Shown here: piece after piece, positions 11,097 through 22,662 of the stretch | Position numbering within the stretch: the first letter of the stretch is position 1 | Layout of the letters: every line of letters begins with the position of its first letter | Source: Maratus speciosus | Taxonomy: Eukaryota; Arthropoda; Arachnida; Araneae; Salticidae | Direction of reading: 5' to 3' | DNA length: 64,000 nucleotides | Assembly (NCBI GenBank): GCA_963932465.1 | Contig: OZ010795.1 | Span: forward strand, 525,083,451 to 525,147,450 | Position numbers and translations under genes: made by a program | The notes under the pieces: generated by a model | Database searches by the model: none | What the model was told of the DNA's origin: nothing | What the model saw: the letters and a program-made list of their open reading frames with translations, nothing else

Positions 11097-11721
11097 TTAG
11101 CCTTTAGGTTTTTCTAATTTAGATTTAAATGCAACATTTGATTTATCTAGATTGCATTGTTGCAAGCGGCTTTCCTCTAAAAGTAGTTCTTTCAATATGG
11201 GATCAAATTTAAAATCAGTGTCAGTATAACGATAAATATTAAGAACTATACTAGAAAATTGGTCAGGTAAAAAACGAATAAGCTGGAAAGCCTGATAAAG
11301 ATCCTCTAATGGATGACCTTGTTCCTGCAATTGTTTAATAATTGTACGTAATCTAGCTGCAAACAAACCAATCCCTTCCCTCTCTTCATACCTGGCAGCA
11401 AAAAAAAATTATCAAGGAGGGAGATTACTGCAGCTCTAGTTTTAGGGCGATAGTTATCCTGGAGGATATCCCATGCATTCTTAGCATCAGTCGTTTCTGC
11501 AAGTAGTGGTCTAAGATCAGGAGATACATTTAAATATATAGAACTAAATGCCCTATCACGGCGTAAATTATAGTCACGCTTTTCCTTATATTTTACACTA
11601 TCATCAGGTGGTTTTTCTGTACCATCTATAAACCCCCAGTAACCACGGTCCATAAGGAGGACTTTCATGTCCGCGGACCATGTTGCGTAGTTGTCTGGAG
11701 TCAAAATTCAATCTCATCCAT
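11097..11721 (-). pseudogene. gag: Copia gag (UBN2/DUF4219-type)
   Basis: Gag forms the virus-like particle of the element. The likely start is ATG at 11,721 (MDEIEF), followed at once by a stop from a 1-bp shift. The next frame gives DNYATWSADMKVLLMDRGYW and AKNAWDILQDNY, typical of the Copia gag N-terminus. After a second shift near 11,370 it continues with IIKQLQEQGHPLEDLYQAFQ and FLPDQF, the UBN2-type core. The zinc knuckle follows. Length and order match the family; the frameshifts make it inactive. Confidence 0.92.
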
Positions 11722-12059
11722 TATAATATATACATAAAAACAAGATTAATTACTGAGAGAAATATATATATATATACAATACTAGCAAACCCCGCGGCTT
11801 TGCTCGCGTAATATTTTAATTATGCCAAGTGATATTTTTATGTCTAATTTTTATTAAAAGGTACTGACTAAATTTTTACTTATTACTTTCAAGAATAATT
11901 TAAAAATTACTATTTAAAACACAGTTTGATTAAACATCATTATTAAACTGCATTAGACAGAAATGAGACTTAAATTAATAAAATTAAATAAATGATAATT
12001 TAGAAAATATTTTGAAACCTTTATGCTCATTTAATACGCTCATTTCAGTATTCATTTGA

Positions 12060-15000
12060 AGTTTTGAATTTTTTAGAAACCATCTTCTTACATCTTAAAA
12101 TTAACTATCATGTCAAATTCCATGTCCTACCATCTCTCTCAACAGAAAGGGCTATGTTGAATTAGGAACTATCACCATTAATTTGCCAACATTAATTTTG
12201 AAATCGGTTTGTTATTTTTAATATTCCACAGAAACATAATTTAGAAAGCTTTTAAAGGCCATTTATAGAACGTTTGTTGTCCCTTTAAATCCCAGGCGGT
12301 AGAATCATCGGCCTGTGTAGGATCAGAGACTGTTACCATTGATTCGCAACTATTACTTTTATAACCGGTTTATATTCCCTGAAATTGCATAGATATTGTA
12401 ATTTAGTACTTTTTTAGGATGCTTTTCACACATCCCCTTCGTTTCACCCCTTTTTAATTCGAATTTATTTTCGACAGTCCTTCGAGGGCATTTATATTTT
12501 ATAAGTAACTACCATGCCATATTTAAAGTTTCTAGCCTTTTCAGTATCACAGGAATCGCAATTTAGAAAGTTTTTAGCTCCTGCAACCCTCTGGTGGTAG
12601 TGGCACAGGCATAAAATATAGCTTATGTTTGAGCAGGTTCTAACACCAACAATTTGTCATTATTTTTTTTAAATTGGTTTAGTATTTGATAAGATTGCAT
12701 AAAAATTGTAATTTATAACACTGTTCACTTACTTCATCTTTTTAAATTTTGAATTTTCTTTCGACTATTCTTAGAAAGCAGTTGCATCTTGTAAGTAAAT
12801 ACCATGCCATACTTCAAAGTGTTAGACCCCTCAGTTGTGCAAAAAACGCAAATTAGAACATGTTTTGCTTTTGCAACCATCAGATGGTAGTGACAGCAAC
12901 ATAAAATATAACCTATGTTATAGCAGGGACTATCACCATTGATTTGCAATCATTACTTTTGAAATAGCTTTGGTATTTCCTGAGATTGAGTATAAATCGC
13001 AATTTAGAACGTTTTTACAACGCTTTTTACGCATTTTCACCCCTTTTTAAATTTCTAATTTTTTCGGAACTGTTCTTAAAGGTCATTTATATCTAATAAA
13101 TATGTACCTTGCCTAATTTTAAGTTGCTAGCCCGTACCGATCACAAAAATCGAAATTTAGAACGCTTTTCTGCTTCTGCAGCGTCTAGGTGATAGTGATA
13201 CCGACATAAAATAGCATCTATCTTAGAGCAGAGTCTGTCAGCATTAATTTACTACCATTTCTTTTGAAATCAGTTTGATTCTTCCTGAGATATTGCTGAC
13301 AAATCGGCATTTAGAACGTTTTTAGAACGCTTTTCGCGCATTTTGCTCCTGCATCTCCTCTGAAGTAATGGAAACAGATATAAAATATAGCCTATCATGG
13401 AGCAAGATCTGTCACCTTCATTTGTGCACCATTATATTTGAAATCGATTCAGTACTTCCTAAGATTGCATAGAATTCGCAATTTAGAACGTTTTCTACAA
13501 AGCTTTTTGCGCATTTTGACTCCCTTTTAAAATTCGATTTTTTTAGGAAATGCCGTTAGTGATCATTGATATCTTATAACTAACTACCATTCCAAATTTC
13601 ACGATTCTAGGCCCTTCAGTAACACATAAATCGCATTTTTAGAACGTTTTTTGATCCTGCACCCCCTTTGGGGTAGTGTCACCGACATAAAACATAGCCT
13701 ATGTTGGAGCAAGGGTTGTCACCGTCATTTTGACACCATTATTTTTTTAAATCGGTTTGATATTTCCTGAGATTGTGTAGAAACCACCATTTAGAACGTT
13801 TTTTAGAACGCTTTTCGCGCATTTTCACTCCTTTTTAATTTGGAATCGTTTAAGAACTGTTCTTAGAAATCCTTTATACCTAATAAGTAGCTAATATTTC
13901 AAATTTCATATTTCTAGGCCCTTCAGTAACACATAAATCGCATTTTTAAAACGTTTTTTGATCCTGCACCCTCTTTTGGGTAGTGTCACCGACATAAAAC
14001 ATAGCCCATCTTGGAGCAAGCGTTGTCACCATCATTTTGACATCAATATTTTTTAAATCGGTTTGGTATTTCCTGAGATTGTGTAGAAACTACCATTTAG
14101 AACATTTTTATAACACTTTTTGTGCATTTTCAACCCTTTTAAATTTCGAATTGTTTAAGAACTGTTCTTAGATATCATTTATATCTTATAAGTAACTAAT
14201 ATTCAAAATTTCATATTTCTAAGCCCTTCAGTAACGCTAAAATCGCATTTTTAGAACGTTTTTTGCTCCTACACCCCCTTTGGGGTAGTGGCACCGACAT
14301 AAGATATAGCCTATGTTCTAAGTTGGACTAACACCATCATTTTGATACCATTACTTTTGGAATCGGTTCGGTAGTTCCAGAGCTTATCTCCGACAAATAA
14401 ACAAATTTTTCCTCTTTATAATAGGAGTATAGATAAGTAGCTAATATTTCAAATTTCATATTTCTAGGCCCTTCGGTAACGCAAAAATTGGATTTTTAGA
14501 ACGTTTTTTGCTCCTGCACCCCCTTTGGGGTAGTGATACCGACATAACACATAGCCTATCTTGGAGCAAACGTTGTCACCATCATTTTGACATAAATATT
14601 TTTTAAATCGGTTTGGTATTTCCTGAGATTGTGTAGAAACTAACATTTAGAACGTTTTTTAGAACTCTCTTTGTGCCTTTTCACCCCTTTTAAATTTCGA
14701 ATTGTTTAAGAACTGTTCTTAGATATCATTTATTTCTTATAAGTAACTAATATTCCAAATTTCATATTTCTAGGCCCTTCAGTAACGCTAAAATCGCATT
14801 TTTAGAACGTTTTTTTCTCCTACACCCCCTTTGCGGTAGTGACACCGACATAAAACATAGCCTATCTTGGAGCAAGCGTTGTCACCATCATTTTGACATC
14901 AATATTTTTTTAATCGGTTTGTTATTTCCTGAGATTGTGTAGAAACTACCATTTAGAACGTATTTTAGAACACTTTTTGTGCATTTTCAACCCTTTTAAA

Positions 15001-15250
15001 TTTCGAATTGTTTAAGAACTGTTCTTAGATATCATTTATATCTTATAAGTAACTAATATTCAAAATTTCATATTTCTAAGCCCTTCAGTAACGCTAAAAT
15101 CGCATTTTTAGAACGTTTTTTGCTGCTACACCCCCTTTGGGGTAGTGGCATCGACATAAGATATAGCCTATGTTCTAAGTTGGACTAACACAATCATTTT
15201 GATACCATTACTTTTGGAATCGGTTCGGTAGTTCCAGAGCTTATCTCCGA
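12060..15250 (+). repeat. ~306-bp tandem satellite, about 10 units
   Basis: The landmark GCCCTTCAGTAAC-like motif occurs at 13,611, 13,918, 14,223, 14,468, 14,774 and 15,080, giving steps of 307, 305, 245, 306 and 306. Older units to the left keep the pattern: the motif TTTAGAACGTTTTT recurs roughly every 300 bp from about 12,240. One shortened unit (245 bp) sits where the tail duplication was joined. Confidence 0.85.
13578..14435 (+). repeat. Tail duplication, copy 1 (857 bp)
   Basis: Three satellite units plus the element terminus ending AGGAGTATAGATA at 14,424-14,435. It repeats as 14,436-15,293 with few differences. Confidence 0.85.
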
Positions 15251-15293
15251 CAAATAAACAATTTTTTCCTCTTTATAATAGGAGTATAGATAT
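14436..15293 (+). repeat. Tail duplication, copy 2 (857 bp)
   Basis: Second copy of the block ending at 14,435. All three satellite landmarks shift by 856-857 bp, and it ends with the same GGAGTATAGATA terminus. The element therefore has two successive 3' ends. Confidence 0.85.
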
Positions 15294-15642
15294 TAAGAAA
15301 ACATTCAAGAAAGTAAAAAGTAACAAAAATTCTTACTTATTACGTTCACTCTCATATGGCAAGTCTTATACACTTAAAGTTCAAAAGTCTAGTCCTTAAA
15401 AGTCCTACATACAATCTGTAGAAGTGAAACTCTTTTTCTAATCCAGTTCATAAGTAGGTGAAAAATTCCTTTCTGTCACCGATAGGAAGCACACGGAGTT
15501 GTTATCCAGAAATAGTCCATAAAGGCGTTCACTATCATGAAGTCGTCAGTAGCAGGAAACACTCATATAAAACAGGAACAGGAGCCACAGCACTCAGCGG
15601 GAATATAAAACTTATTCCATATTACAGCTGTTATAATAACTG
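15294..15642 (-). other. Copia 5' leader remnant
   Basis: About 350 bp between the primer-binding site and the nested element. It is non-coding and is the upstream part of the Copia untranslated leader. The rest of the leader lies at 11,722-11,780. Confidence 0.7.
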
Positions 15643-15659
15643 CTCTGGCCCATAACCAG
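15643..15659 (-). promoter_or_regulatory. Copia primer-binding site (initiator-Met half-tRNA type)
   Basis: On the minus strand CTGGTTATGGGCCAGAG directly follows the 5' LTR. Its complement contains GGCCCATAACC, the anticodon-loop sequence of eukaryotic initiator tRNA-Met. Drosophila copia is known to prime from a 5' half of that tRNA cut in the anticodon region, and this element appears to do the same. Confidence 0.85.
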
Positions 15660-16206
15660 TGAGAATTCATCGAGCTTAAACAACTTAAATTCAAGCCAGA
15701 GCAGAGTAAACGCAGTGTAGACAGTCATTACCAGCTGATTATATACTGAAGACACGTCGAACTTTTTATAATTTTATTTAAAATAACTAAAACAAACATC
15801 ATTACTTCGATGTCGAAAAACTTAAGACATTAAATATTTAACGACATGCTCTTAAACGGCTTAAACTTACATAATCCATTTTAAAAGGCAAAACAGAGCC
15901 ACCTCATACAGCACGACCACACAATATATACATTCAGTTAAACCGTTACGTCATACCACACATTTGCCGAAAAATTTGCATAAAGCAAGATGCTGTAAAT
16001 AAACAGTAACAGAAGAAAAACTCCCTGCATTCAGCCGTACACGAAGACTTCGCAGAATGCGAGGTGACTGACTAAAAGAGCTGGAAAACCGGCAATGTGT
16101 GGATGCAAACGATTTTTGATCGTAGCGCGGGACAAGGTATTTTCAGGAGGATTAAAAATAAGTTAAACACACTTAACTTGCGAAAAACTGGCTTGCCTGC
16201 CTGTCA
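15660..16206 (-). repeat. Copia 5' LTR
   Basis: 547 bp, TG...CA on the minus strand, about 97% identical to the copy at 6145-6691. It precedes the primer site and gag in the minus direction, so it is the 5' LTR and would carry the element promoter. Confidence 0.96.
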
Positions 16207-16211
16207 AAGAT
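16207..16211. repeat. Copia target-site duplication, right
   Basis: AAGAT after the right LTR, matching 6140-6144. Confidence 0.9.
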
Positions 16212-16810
16212 ATCATCCAAGATATCATCCATACACCTTACATCAATCATAGAGCCATTTACAAAACAGGTTCATCCACCATGATGCCTGACCAGATCAT
16301 CAAACATCCGCTGCCAAAGTAGTCCTTTTCTTGGATAATAGATGGCAGATAGTGGATATTTGGTTTTCTCCAGCTAAAAGTACGTCGAGAATTTGTATTT
16401 AGGATGAATCATCAGTGAATAGAATGATTCCCATTGTTCCCTCCAAAGTCGATGATTTCTGCACCATGCTAAACGGGTTCTCTTGTACGCAGACGTGAGC
16501 GGGGAGCAAGAAACTGGGCTTATTGCGAAAAATCCTCGGACATGTAGCCTTCTGCAAACAGTAACTGATGAAACTAGACTGCCTGTGGAGGCATAAAATT
16601 CACGAGAAAGTTTAGAAGCTGTTGCAACCTTGTTACCCTCGCACTTCATCGGCCGTCGTGGCTCTATATCGACCTTGTCCAGACTTTCTCTCTATGGATC
16701 CAGTGTCTTTAAACTGTTTCATAACTTGCACGCGACGCTGGCCGCTACATTGAAGTCTCTATAAATCTGCAACTGAGACTACCCTTTTCAAAGTCTCCCC
16801 GCGATTTGCC
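16212..16810 (-). pseudogene. Tc1-like transposase, N-terminal half
   Basis: On the minus strand this encodes the DNA-binding and early catalytic part of a Tc1-like transposase. VSSVTVCRRLHVRGFFA is the second helix-turn-helix (family pattern VS..TV.RRL...G). It is followed by SPLTSAYKRTRLAWCRNHRLW and a catalytic start in which the usual VxFTDES reads FYSLMIHP in a shifted frame. Farther upstream a degraded N-terminal helix region reads across several stops. Multiple frames are needed. It pairs with the C-terminal half at 5865-6144 on the other side of the Copia element. Confidence 0.85.
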
Positions 16811-19220
16811 ACCTCATTGCATGATCCAAACTTCAGTGGTAAATTATTTTTTTCTGTTTTCTTTTGAATGTCATCGAATGTTGCAAATAAAATGCCAAGA
16901 AAGTGAGCCATGTCTTTGAGCGAACAAAAAGCGAAAATTGCCACGTTTTTTTTATAAAGCCTGTTCCTATAGCCACTCCGACCATACACACGTGTACTTT
17001 TACGTAATCGACATTAAACAGTTCCATCTTTGTTTTGAAGCATTAGTTAAGACTTTCATGCAATTCGACAAAATATGCAAATTTTCTTACAAGTAGTTTC
17101 AGGACACTAAAAACTTTAAAATTTTCAAAATTTCAACTTTTTAGGTGTTAAGCTTCTATCTTTTCTGAACATTTTGATATAATTGTTTCCTTGAAATGCC
17201 CATTAGATCAGAAGTTATGGCTTTTAGAATCACACCCGCTCAATAGCTGAAGCGGCGTTTCCTAAATTTTGGAGTCCTTTTTTTCCAAATGATGTTTTTT
17301 AGGCATAACGCGCACGATAGCTCAAAAACTTCTGAATATTTTTTCATGCAAAAACTAAAATTTCCTTTTTATTGCTAAAAAGAATATTTTTAAAAAGGTT
17401 ATATTCCTGAAATTTTCTAAATTTTGCATTTGCTAAATACAACTTTGTATTAAAAATATAAAAATGTTTTCAATAAAAATTTATTTAGGTTCAGGATAAT
17501 TATTTCTTTCTGAAGTAAAAGTAGGCACCGAAATTTTCATTCTAGTTGCAATATGAATTTTGTAATCCTGCGCGTAATCGGTTATGCCGATTTTCCGTTC
17601 TTCAAATGTCTGACAGTTTGGAGCCCCCTGTAACTAATTCTGCATCTTGCATTTTTTTAAATACATGAAATGATAGAACATGCTCATATCTTTCATCCCA
17701 ATTAAAATCGTGTCTTAAAATCAAATAGATTTTAAGATATTAAATGTTGAAAATGGTCTTTTTTTTCATTTTTTCCAATTTTAAGAGTCTTGAGACACTT
17801 TAATTTTGAACATCGTTATTTCTGGCATTGTAAAATCTTGGTTTACAATGAAAATAAATGGGCGCAGCCAGGGGTTTTTCGCGATTTCCTAAAATTTGAA
17901 TTTCTGCATAAGTGAGTTTTGAAACTCCCATCCTCACATGTTGGTTATTCTGCAGAAAGCGCTAATTTTGAAGATAAAATTTTGATAAGAACACTTAAAC
18001 CCAAAATTTTATAATAGTTCATATTTGACCTCCTTATGCATGTGGTAGATGCAACATTTCTTTGCTTACATTTTATAAGAATTCATTTTATAAGGATTTA
18101 CAGGGTAATTCCCTTATTAATATTGTAATGGAATTTAGCTCAAAATGTCAGTGCCCTTCTGATTGAGCTACCGGCAGATAAAATCCATAGAGAGAAAGTT
18201 TTCCTAATATGCATCGTGTACACCATGTAGACAGCTTAGCATAATAAATCGCTGCTAAATGACTTAAGATAGCTCAGTTGGAAAGGAATTCACAATTAAA
18301 GTCAAAGATTCAGTGTTTTAAACTCAGCTTAGAAACGTTTCCGTTTAGTTGGAAAAAAATAAAAAATTGAGTGATATCTTCACCAATCAGTATGGTTTGC
18401 TGCTAAAGGATAAAGTTTTGAGAAAAACAGAACATTTTGATCGTGAAGCTATACATGGTATGACCAAATGCAAACAGATTTTTCCTGTAGCGGTATTGCA
18501 TTTCCTAGAAGCGTGCTCCCAGTAGATAGAAGATTTGAAATTATTACTAGTTTGCAATAGCAGCATTTGGTTTCGACTCTTGTTTCCTCACTTCTAAAAA
18601 GACGTTTTGTATCGTTGGTTGAATAATAGTTTCCCCCATATCAGATATAACAGTTGTAATACAATTTGTATGTAACTCAGTGTTGATGTTTAACCATTTC
18701 CCTAACGTCCGCCCTCACAAGAATTTTGTCAGATGGCTTTACTTTTTTAAAGACGTTAAAAAATAAATTCTTTTAATATTCATAATAGAGATTTGAAATT
18801 TTGTGCAAATATACATTTCATTATAAGTATATAGAAAACTTTAAAAGAAATTTCCAATCTTATTATAATTTTATGGTCTTTTAAAAAATTAAAAATTTTA
18901 AAACGAAATTTTAAAAATGCTCCTTGCGTCTTAGTTTTTTAGATATTTTCTCGATTTTGGAGTTTAACCACATAAAACTCTATTATAAAAAAATCTGTGC
19001 ATCGATTTTTCAATCCCTTAAATAGTTAATTTTTCGAGATATTTTTCTGAATTCTTTATCGATTTTCACCAAAATTCTGCCTTATTATAAGTTAAAAGTC
19101 AAATTTAATTGTCTCAAGGAATTCGAATTTTAAAATGCATACACAGTTTGCTTTTAAGCTATATCAGGATTCTTCCTTATCAGTTTCATGAATTTTGATC
19201 AAATATTAAGTAGCAAGGAG

Positions 19221-19223
<3 letters not shown>
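16811..19223. other. AT-rich stretch, no gene seen
   Basis: About 2.4 kb without a recognisable coding region. The first 200 bp may hold the Tc1 5' end, but I found no clear inverted repeat partner on the left side. Near 18,262 a GATAGCTCAGTTGG-like A box suggests a worn tRNA-derived SINE, too decayed to call. Confidence 0.5.

Positions 19224-19274
<51 letters not shown>
19224..19274. repeat. Poly(A), 51 nt
   Basis: The longest homopolymer in the window, 30 bp before the TTAA-flanked element at 19,308. Confidence 0.95.
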
Positions 19275-19276
<2 letters not shown>

Positions 19277-19307
19277 GAAACATTAATATTGAGAAAAATA
19301 GTTTTAA

Positions 19308-20055
19308 GGGGTCAGGTAACCTTTGAAGCATCCAAAAATCGAATTTTTTAAAAATAGCTTATAATTAAATATGATTCTTTGGGATCATTTAAAATCAAAC
19401 CCCATACAAAAATTCGGATTAGAAGAGAAGTTATGTCTAAAATACTTTGAGCTTTTGCTATATGATCAACGGGTTTTTCAATCTCGAAAGCCAATTTTCT
19501 CAAAACAGAGTTTTTGATCATTGCGCGCACGATTTCTGAAAAACGGTTGCCTAGAATTTCACGAAATTTTTGGTGGATGTATTAAACGTACAGAAGCACA
19601 AAATGACCTATTATTATGTTTCTCAAGTAAGAAAGTTAGAATTCACGGCTACTTTTGTATAAAAAACTCTCGATATTTCGAATTATTCTAAAAAAAAAAT
19701 TTTTATCTCGGGATCTTCAGGTTTTATTTTTTTCATTGTAGGTCATTTTGAAAACACCTAATAACTGTATTCATAAAAAAAATCTTGGCTTGTTTCAGCC
19801 ATTGAAATGGGAAAAATCATGCGCGCAATACATGCAAGAATAATTCTTTCGTAAAAATTGTATTATCTTTAAAAATAAATTTAAAAAAACTATATATGTG
19901 TATACCTTTTCTAACAACTTTGATTGATAAAATAAATCGTTCCTAACATGTGTTTTCAATTTTATAATTAGCAGTTAATTGGTTAAAGAATAATTGCAAT
20001 TCTTACAGAGGTCACTTTTCCATGTACTTTATTGGTTCAAAGATTACCTGACCCC
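19308..20055. mobile_element. TTAA-flanked TIR element, 748 bp
   Basis: TTAA lies on both sides (19,304-19,307 and 20,056-20,059). The termini are inverted repeats: GGGGTCAGGTAACCTTTGAA on the left and GGGGTCAGGTAATCTTTGAA reverse-complemented on the right, 19 of 20 identical. TTAA targets suggest mobilisation by a piggyBac-type transposase, although piggyBac ends usually start with C. No coding region is recognisable inside. Confidence 0.85.
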
Positions 20056-20059
20056 TTAA

Positions 20060-20655
20060 TGTATATTAAAAAGGCCGAAAAATTGTTTGTGAACAAAATT
20101 AAAACACTTGTAACGGTGCGTACAATAAACGCATATGGTTACGGTTTTCCACGAATTTCATCGTACAAATTGAAGAATAATAATACACATAAAAAGAAAT
20201 GTTGATTTTTTCTGAAATAAAGGTCTACGGTCAGCTTAAACAGATACTTTACATAATCATGAAAAAGCTATAATTAAATAAATCCTATTTTGCATTTATT
20301 TCTGGTACTTAAGTCAAGACCCTTTGAAGGTGCATGTAGGCACATATGGTTCGAAGGAGCTAAGGAAGCCCTAAAAAATAAACGTGCAAGAAATCTCTCG
20401 AAAAAAAGTTCTGCTCTAAGATAACTCTTGGCATTATGTAGACATTAAAACCCTGAACTCTGTTTTAAAAAATAAATAAATAAATAAATAAAATACTGGA
20501 AATACATCAATCATCCTTACAAATTTGATATCACCCAATTTTAATCCAGTATCTTTGATCCTTTAAAACTTCCTTAAATAAGCTACTGTTCCACTGTGAT
20601 AAAGAATTGCAAACTATCATTTAAAAATGTATTCGTTATCACCACAAGAGATCTA
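20060..20655. other. AT-rich stretch, no gene seen
   Basis: Non-coding, with a short (AAAT)n run near 20,468-20,492. No repeat boundary recognised. Confidence 0.5.
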
Positions 20656-20850
20656 CACTGTAAGAAAAAATTCTGTAAAGTTACTAATGTTTTTCTAGGA
20701 AACTGGGATTCCTAGAAATTTTTATATAACGGCAACAACGAAAATTTTTATAACAGCGTCTGTTACAGGAATTTTTCTCGTTTCTGTTACATAAAAAGTT
20801 CTAGGAATCCCAGTTTCTAAGAAAAACTTTAGAGATTTCTTTTTACAGTG
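20656..20850. mobile_element. 195-bp TA-flanked MITE (CACTGTAA ends)
   Basis: The ends CACTGTAAGAAAAAATTCTG and, reverse-complemented, CACTGTAAAAAGAAATCTC lie between TA dinucleotides (20,654-20,655 and 20,851-20,852). The arms pair over most of their length, including a GGAAACTGGGATTCCTAGAA region. TA targets fit a Tc1/mariner-type source. Related ends occur at 26,561-26,905 and around 42,163. Confidence 0.88.
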
Positions 20851-20981
20851 TAGTATACTGAAGCCTCCTACGTTTTTTGTATGCGGTGCGATGAGTAAAT
20901 GAAATTAAAATGTATGTGTAGATATCCTACTAAACATTTCGTGTACTACAAATATTCTGCATTTAAAATTTTCTGTAAATA

Positions 20982-20994
20982 AAATATTCTTAAG
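20982..20994. repeat. 13-bp target duplication, left
   Basis: AAATATTCTTAAG, identical to 22,663-22,675. Confidence 0.9.
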
Positions 20995-22662
20995 ACGGTG
21001 GGTGCCCCCAAAAGAGGGGACCGCCTTCCGGTCCCAGGCTCTTTCAAGCCCATTTGCCTACGCAGGGAACCACCCGCAAAACAAGCCCCGACGAAGCGGA
21101 ACCCCACTCAAACTCCGGCCAAGCCGACGCGCTGCCCAGCGCACGCAACGACGGCTATTCCCAAAAAGAGACGAACGGCCGCATGCGACAGTCCTCACCA
21201 TCCAGCCAGAAAAACCAAGTGGTCCCTAAACTTGGTTATCCAATCCGGTAGGCCCCGCAAGCCCGCAGGAACCAGACGCCTATAAAGACTCTGGGCCCAC
21301 GAAACTGAACCGAGCCTTCCCGAACCGGAGTTGCTTTACGTAAGACCCACAAGATCAAATACCATTTTCCGGCAAAGACATTTATGCGTTGTCATCCGAT
21401 AAGAAAGTTATTTAGAAGCCCCTAACTTGAAGACCCGGGAGGACGGGGAATGTCTTCCGGACGTAAAGCGACCCAGATCCGGGCTTTTCGCCCAGACTCC
21501 CCGGCTCAACCGACGGAACCCCTCGCGGATCACGCCGGGAACCAGAGCGCCCAGACTAGGTGCCGTTAGCGACCCCAGGCGGGCACGGAAAGCTCCACCT
21601 AGACGGAATAGACTCCGCCTCGCTAGGGGGTTGGATGGGACGGATTCCCGCCCGCCCCCGGCGACTCGACTCCACCCGAAGACGGAGAAGCCACCGGAGG
21701 CCGGCAGAATCCCGCCCAGCACTACCGTACCTCACGGTCATCGAGGGTACCAAGGCACGAATGCCCTGACCCCGTGCAGTGGTCGACCGCTACCTTGTTA
21801 GTGCGTTTGAAAGTTAGGTGGATATACCTCTAGGTCTTCACCCTCGGCGAGGAAAACTCCAGTCCGCATAGACACGCAAGACCTAGGTCGGACCAAGAGT
21901 TCCTCTGAGGCTCGAAGCGCCGCCGCGTTACCGGCGAGCCTCCGGCCTGTTTACCTGCGGGAATAGCGTTCGAGGGTGAACCTGCCGACCGACCTTCTCC
22001 CAAGGGTCACGGCACGACATGGAGCAACCAGAGTCATACTGGCCTCCCCACGCGACCGCTCCTTGGTCAACAGGGGAACCGCCAAACCCTACCCACTTTA
22101 GGGTCGGCTCCCAATTGCTTCATCTGAGGTCCTTGGCGGCATGAGCCACCCAAGTGATAAAGTAACCTGGGCGCTGTCCGAAACCCTCGCCCCTCGGTTG
22201 CTCCGGGAGTCCCTGCATGACGTTCCCGTGAGCCACGTCGTCACTAGCGAGCACCAAGGACTTTCCACTACAAAGCCCGCTCTTTCACCTCAGGATCCCT
22301 CTTAGTCAATTGGTGGATTTGGTCCTATCGCTTTGGCTACCCTTTGCCCAGCGACAACGTCCGGCCCTAAGACCGGCACTGGGATCAGGCTATGGATCGT
22401 CTCTATCCTTCTTGCCCAGAGAATCTGGGTGCCGGGGGTGCGTAACTAGTCGTGGATGATGAAAGACCTACGCACCCATGCACAACGTCCGTTACCCGTG
22501 GCCACCGGACTCTTGGCCTGTCGACCGCAAGTCTCTCGAGGAGGTAGCGGCTCGTCCCCATCCGGCCCCCTCGCATCCGTGCACAACGAACTCGGCCGGG
22601 CTTCCGGTCTCCTCCCCCACTCAAGGGGTCGGTTCGGAATCACCCGGAGGAACGGCCACATT
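20995..22662. mobile_element. Unidentified GC-rich 1.67-kb insertion
   Basis: A 1,668-bp block of clearly GC-rich sequence (around 60% by eye) in an AT-rich window, bounded by perfect 13-bp direct repeats. Open frames reach only about 124 residues, occur on both strands in overlapping frames, and match nothing I recognise, so it is probably an RNA copy and not a gene. There are no terminal inverted repeats, no TG...CA ends and no poly(A). Strong short hairpins sit at the left end (GGGACCG-loop-CGGTCCC at about 21,017-21,036; CCCC/GGGG just before). I looked for conserved 18S and 28S rRNA motifs and found none. A retrocopied rDNA spacer or other structured non-coding RNA is a guess. Confidence 0.7.

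Larger units (their letters stand above)
11781..15293 (+). mobile_element. 3.5-kb ACTAG-headed element with satellite interior
   Basis: Inserted in the Copia leader, opposite to Copia in orientation. It starts ACTAGCAAACCCCGCGGC, continuing TTTGCTCGCG, so CGCG...CGCG can pair as a hairpin. It ends CTTTATAATAGGAGTATAGATA. The interior is a tandem array of ~306-bp units, degenerate on the left and well conserved on the right, without coding capacity. The terminal 857 bp are duplicated in tandem. The (TA)n just before 11,781 and the TAGATAT end hide any target duplication. I cannot name the family with confidence. The GC-rich hairpin head resembles sequences seen in many arthropod genomes (from memory). 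Confidence 0.75.
6145..16206 (-). mobile_element. Copia LTR retrotransposon, complete but decayed, with nested insertion
   Basis: A 10,062-bp element on the minus strand. It has two 547-bp LTRs with TG...CA ends, a 5-bp AAGAT duplication, a primer site, a polypurine tract, and gag, zinc knuckle, protease, integrase, reverse transcriptase and RNase H in Copia order. The LTRs differ at roughly 18 positions by eye (about 97% identical), so it is old but not ancient. Frameshifts and stops break the polyprotein. Without the 3.5-kb element nested in its leader it would be about 6.5 kb. It sits in a Tc1-like transposase gene. Confidence 0.96.

Noticed and set aside
12060..15250. CRISPR array
   Set aside because: The repeats are ~306 bp, contiguous and diverged, with no short repeat and spacer pattern.
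18255..18330. tRNA-derived SINE or tRNA
   Set aside because: An A-box-like GATAGCTCAGTTGG is present, but the B box is degraded and no cloverleaf can be drawn.
21427..21801. 124-residue open frame and its overlapping partners on both strands in the GC-rich block
   Set aside because: High GC content lowers stop-codon frequency. Frames overlap on both strands, no start context or domain is visible, and none spans the block.
20995..22662. Ribosomal RNA gene
   Set aside because: Strong composition contrast suggested rDNA, but I could not find conserved 18S, 5.8S or 28S motifs on either strand. A spacer origin remains possible, an rRNA gene does not.
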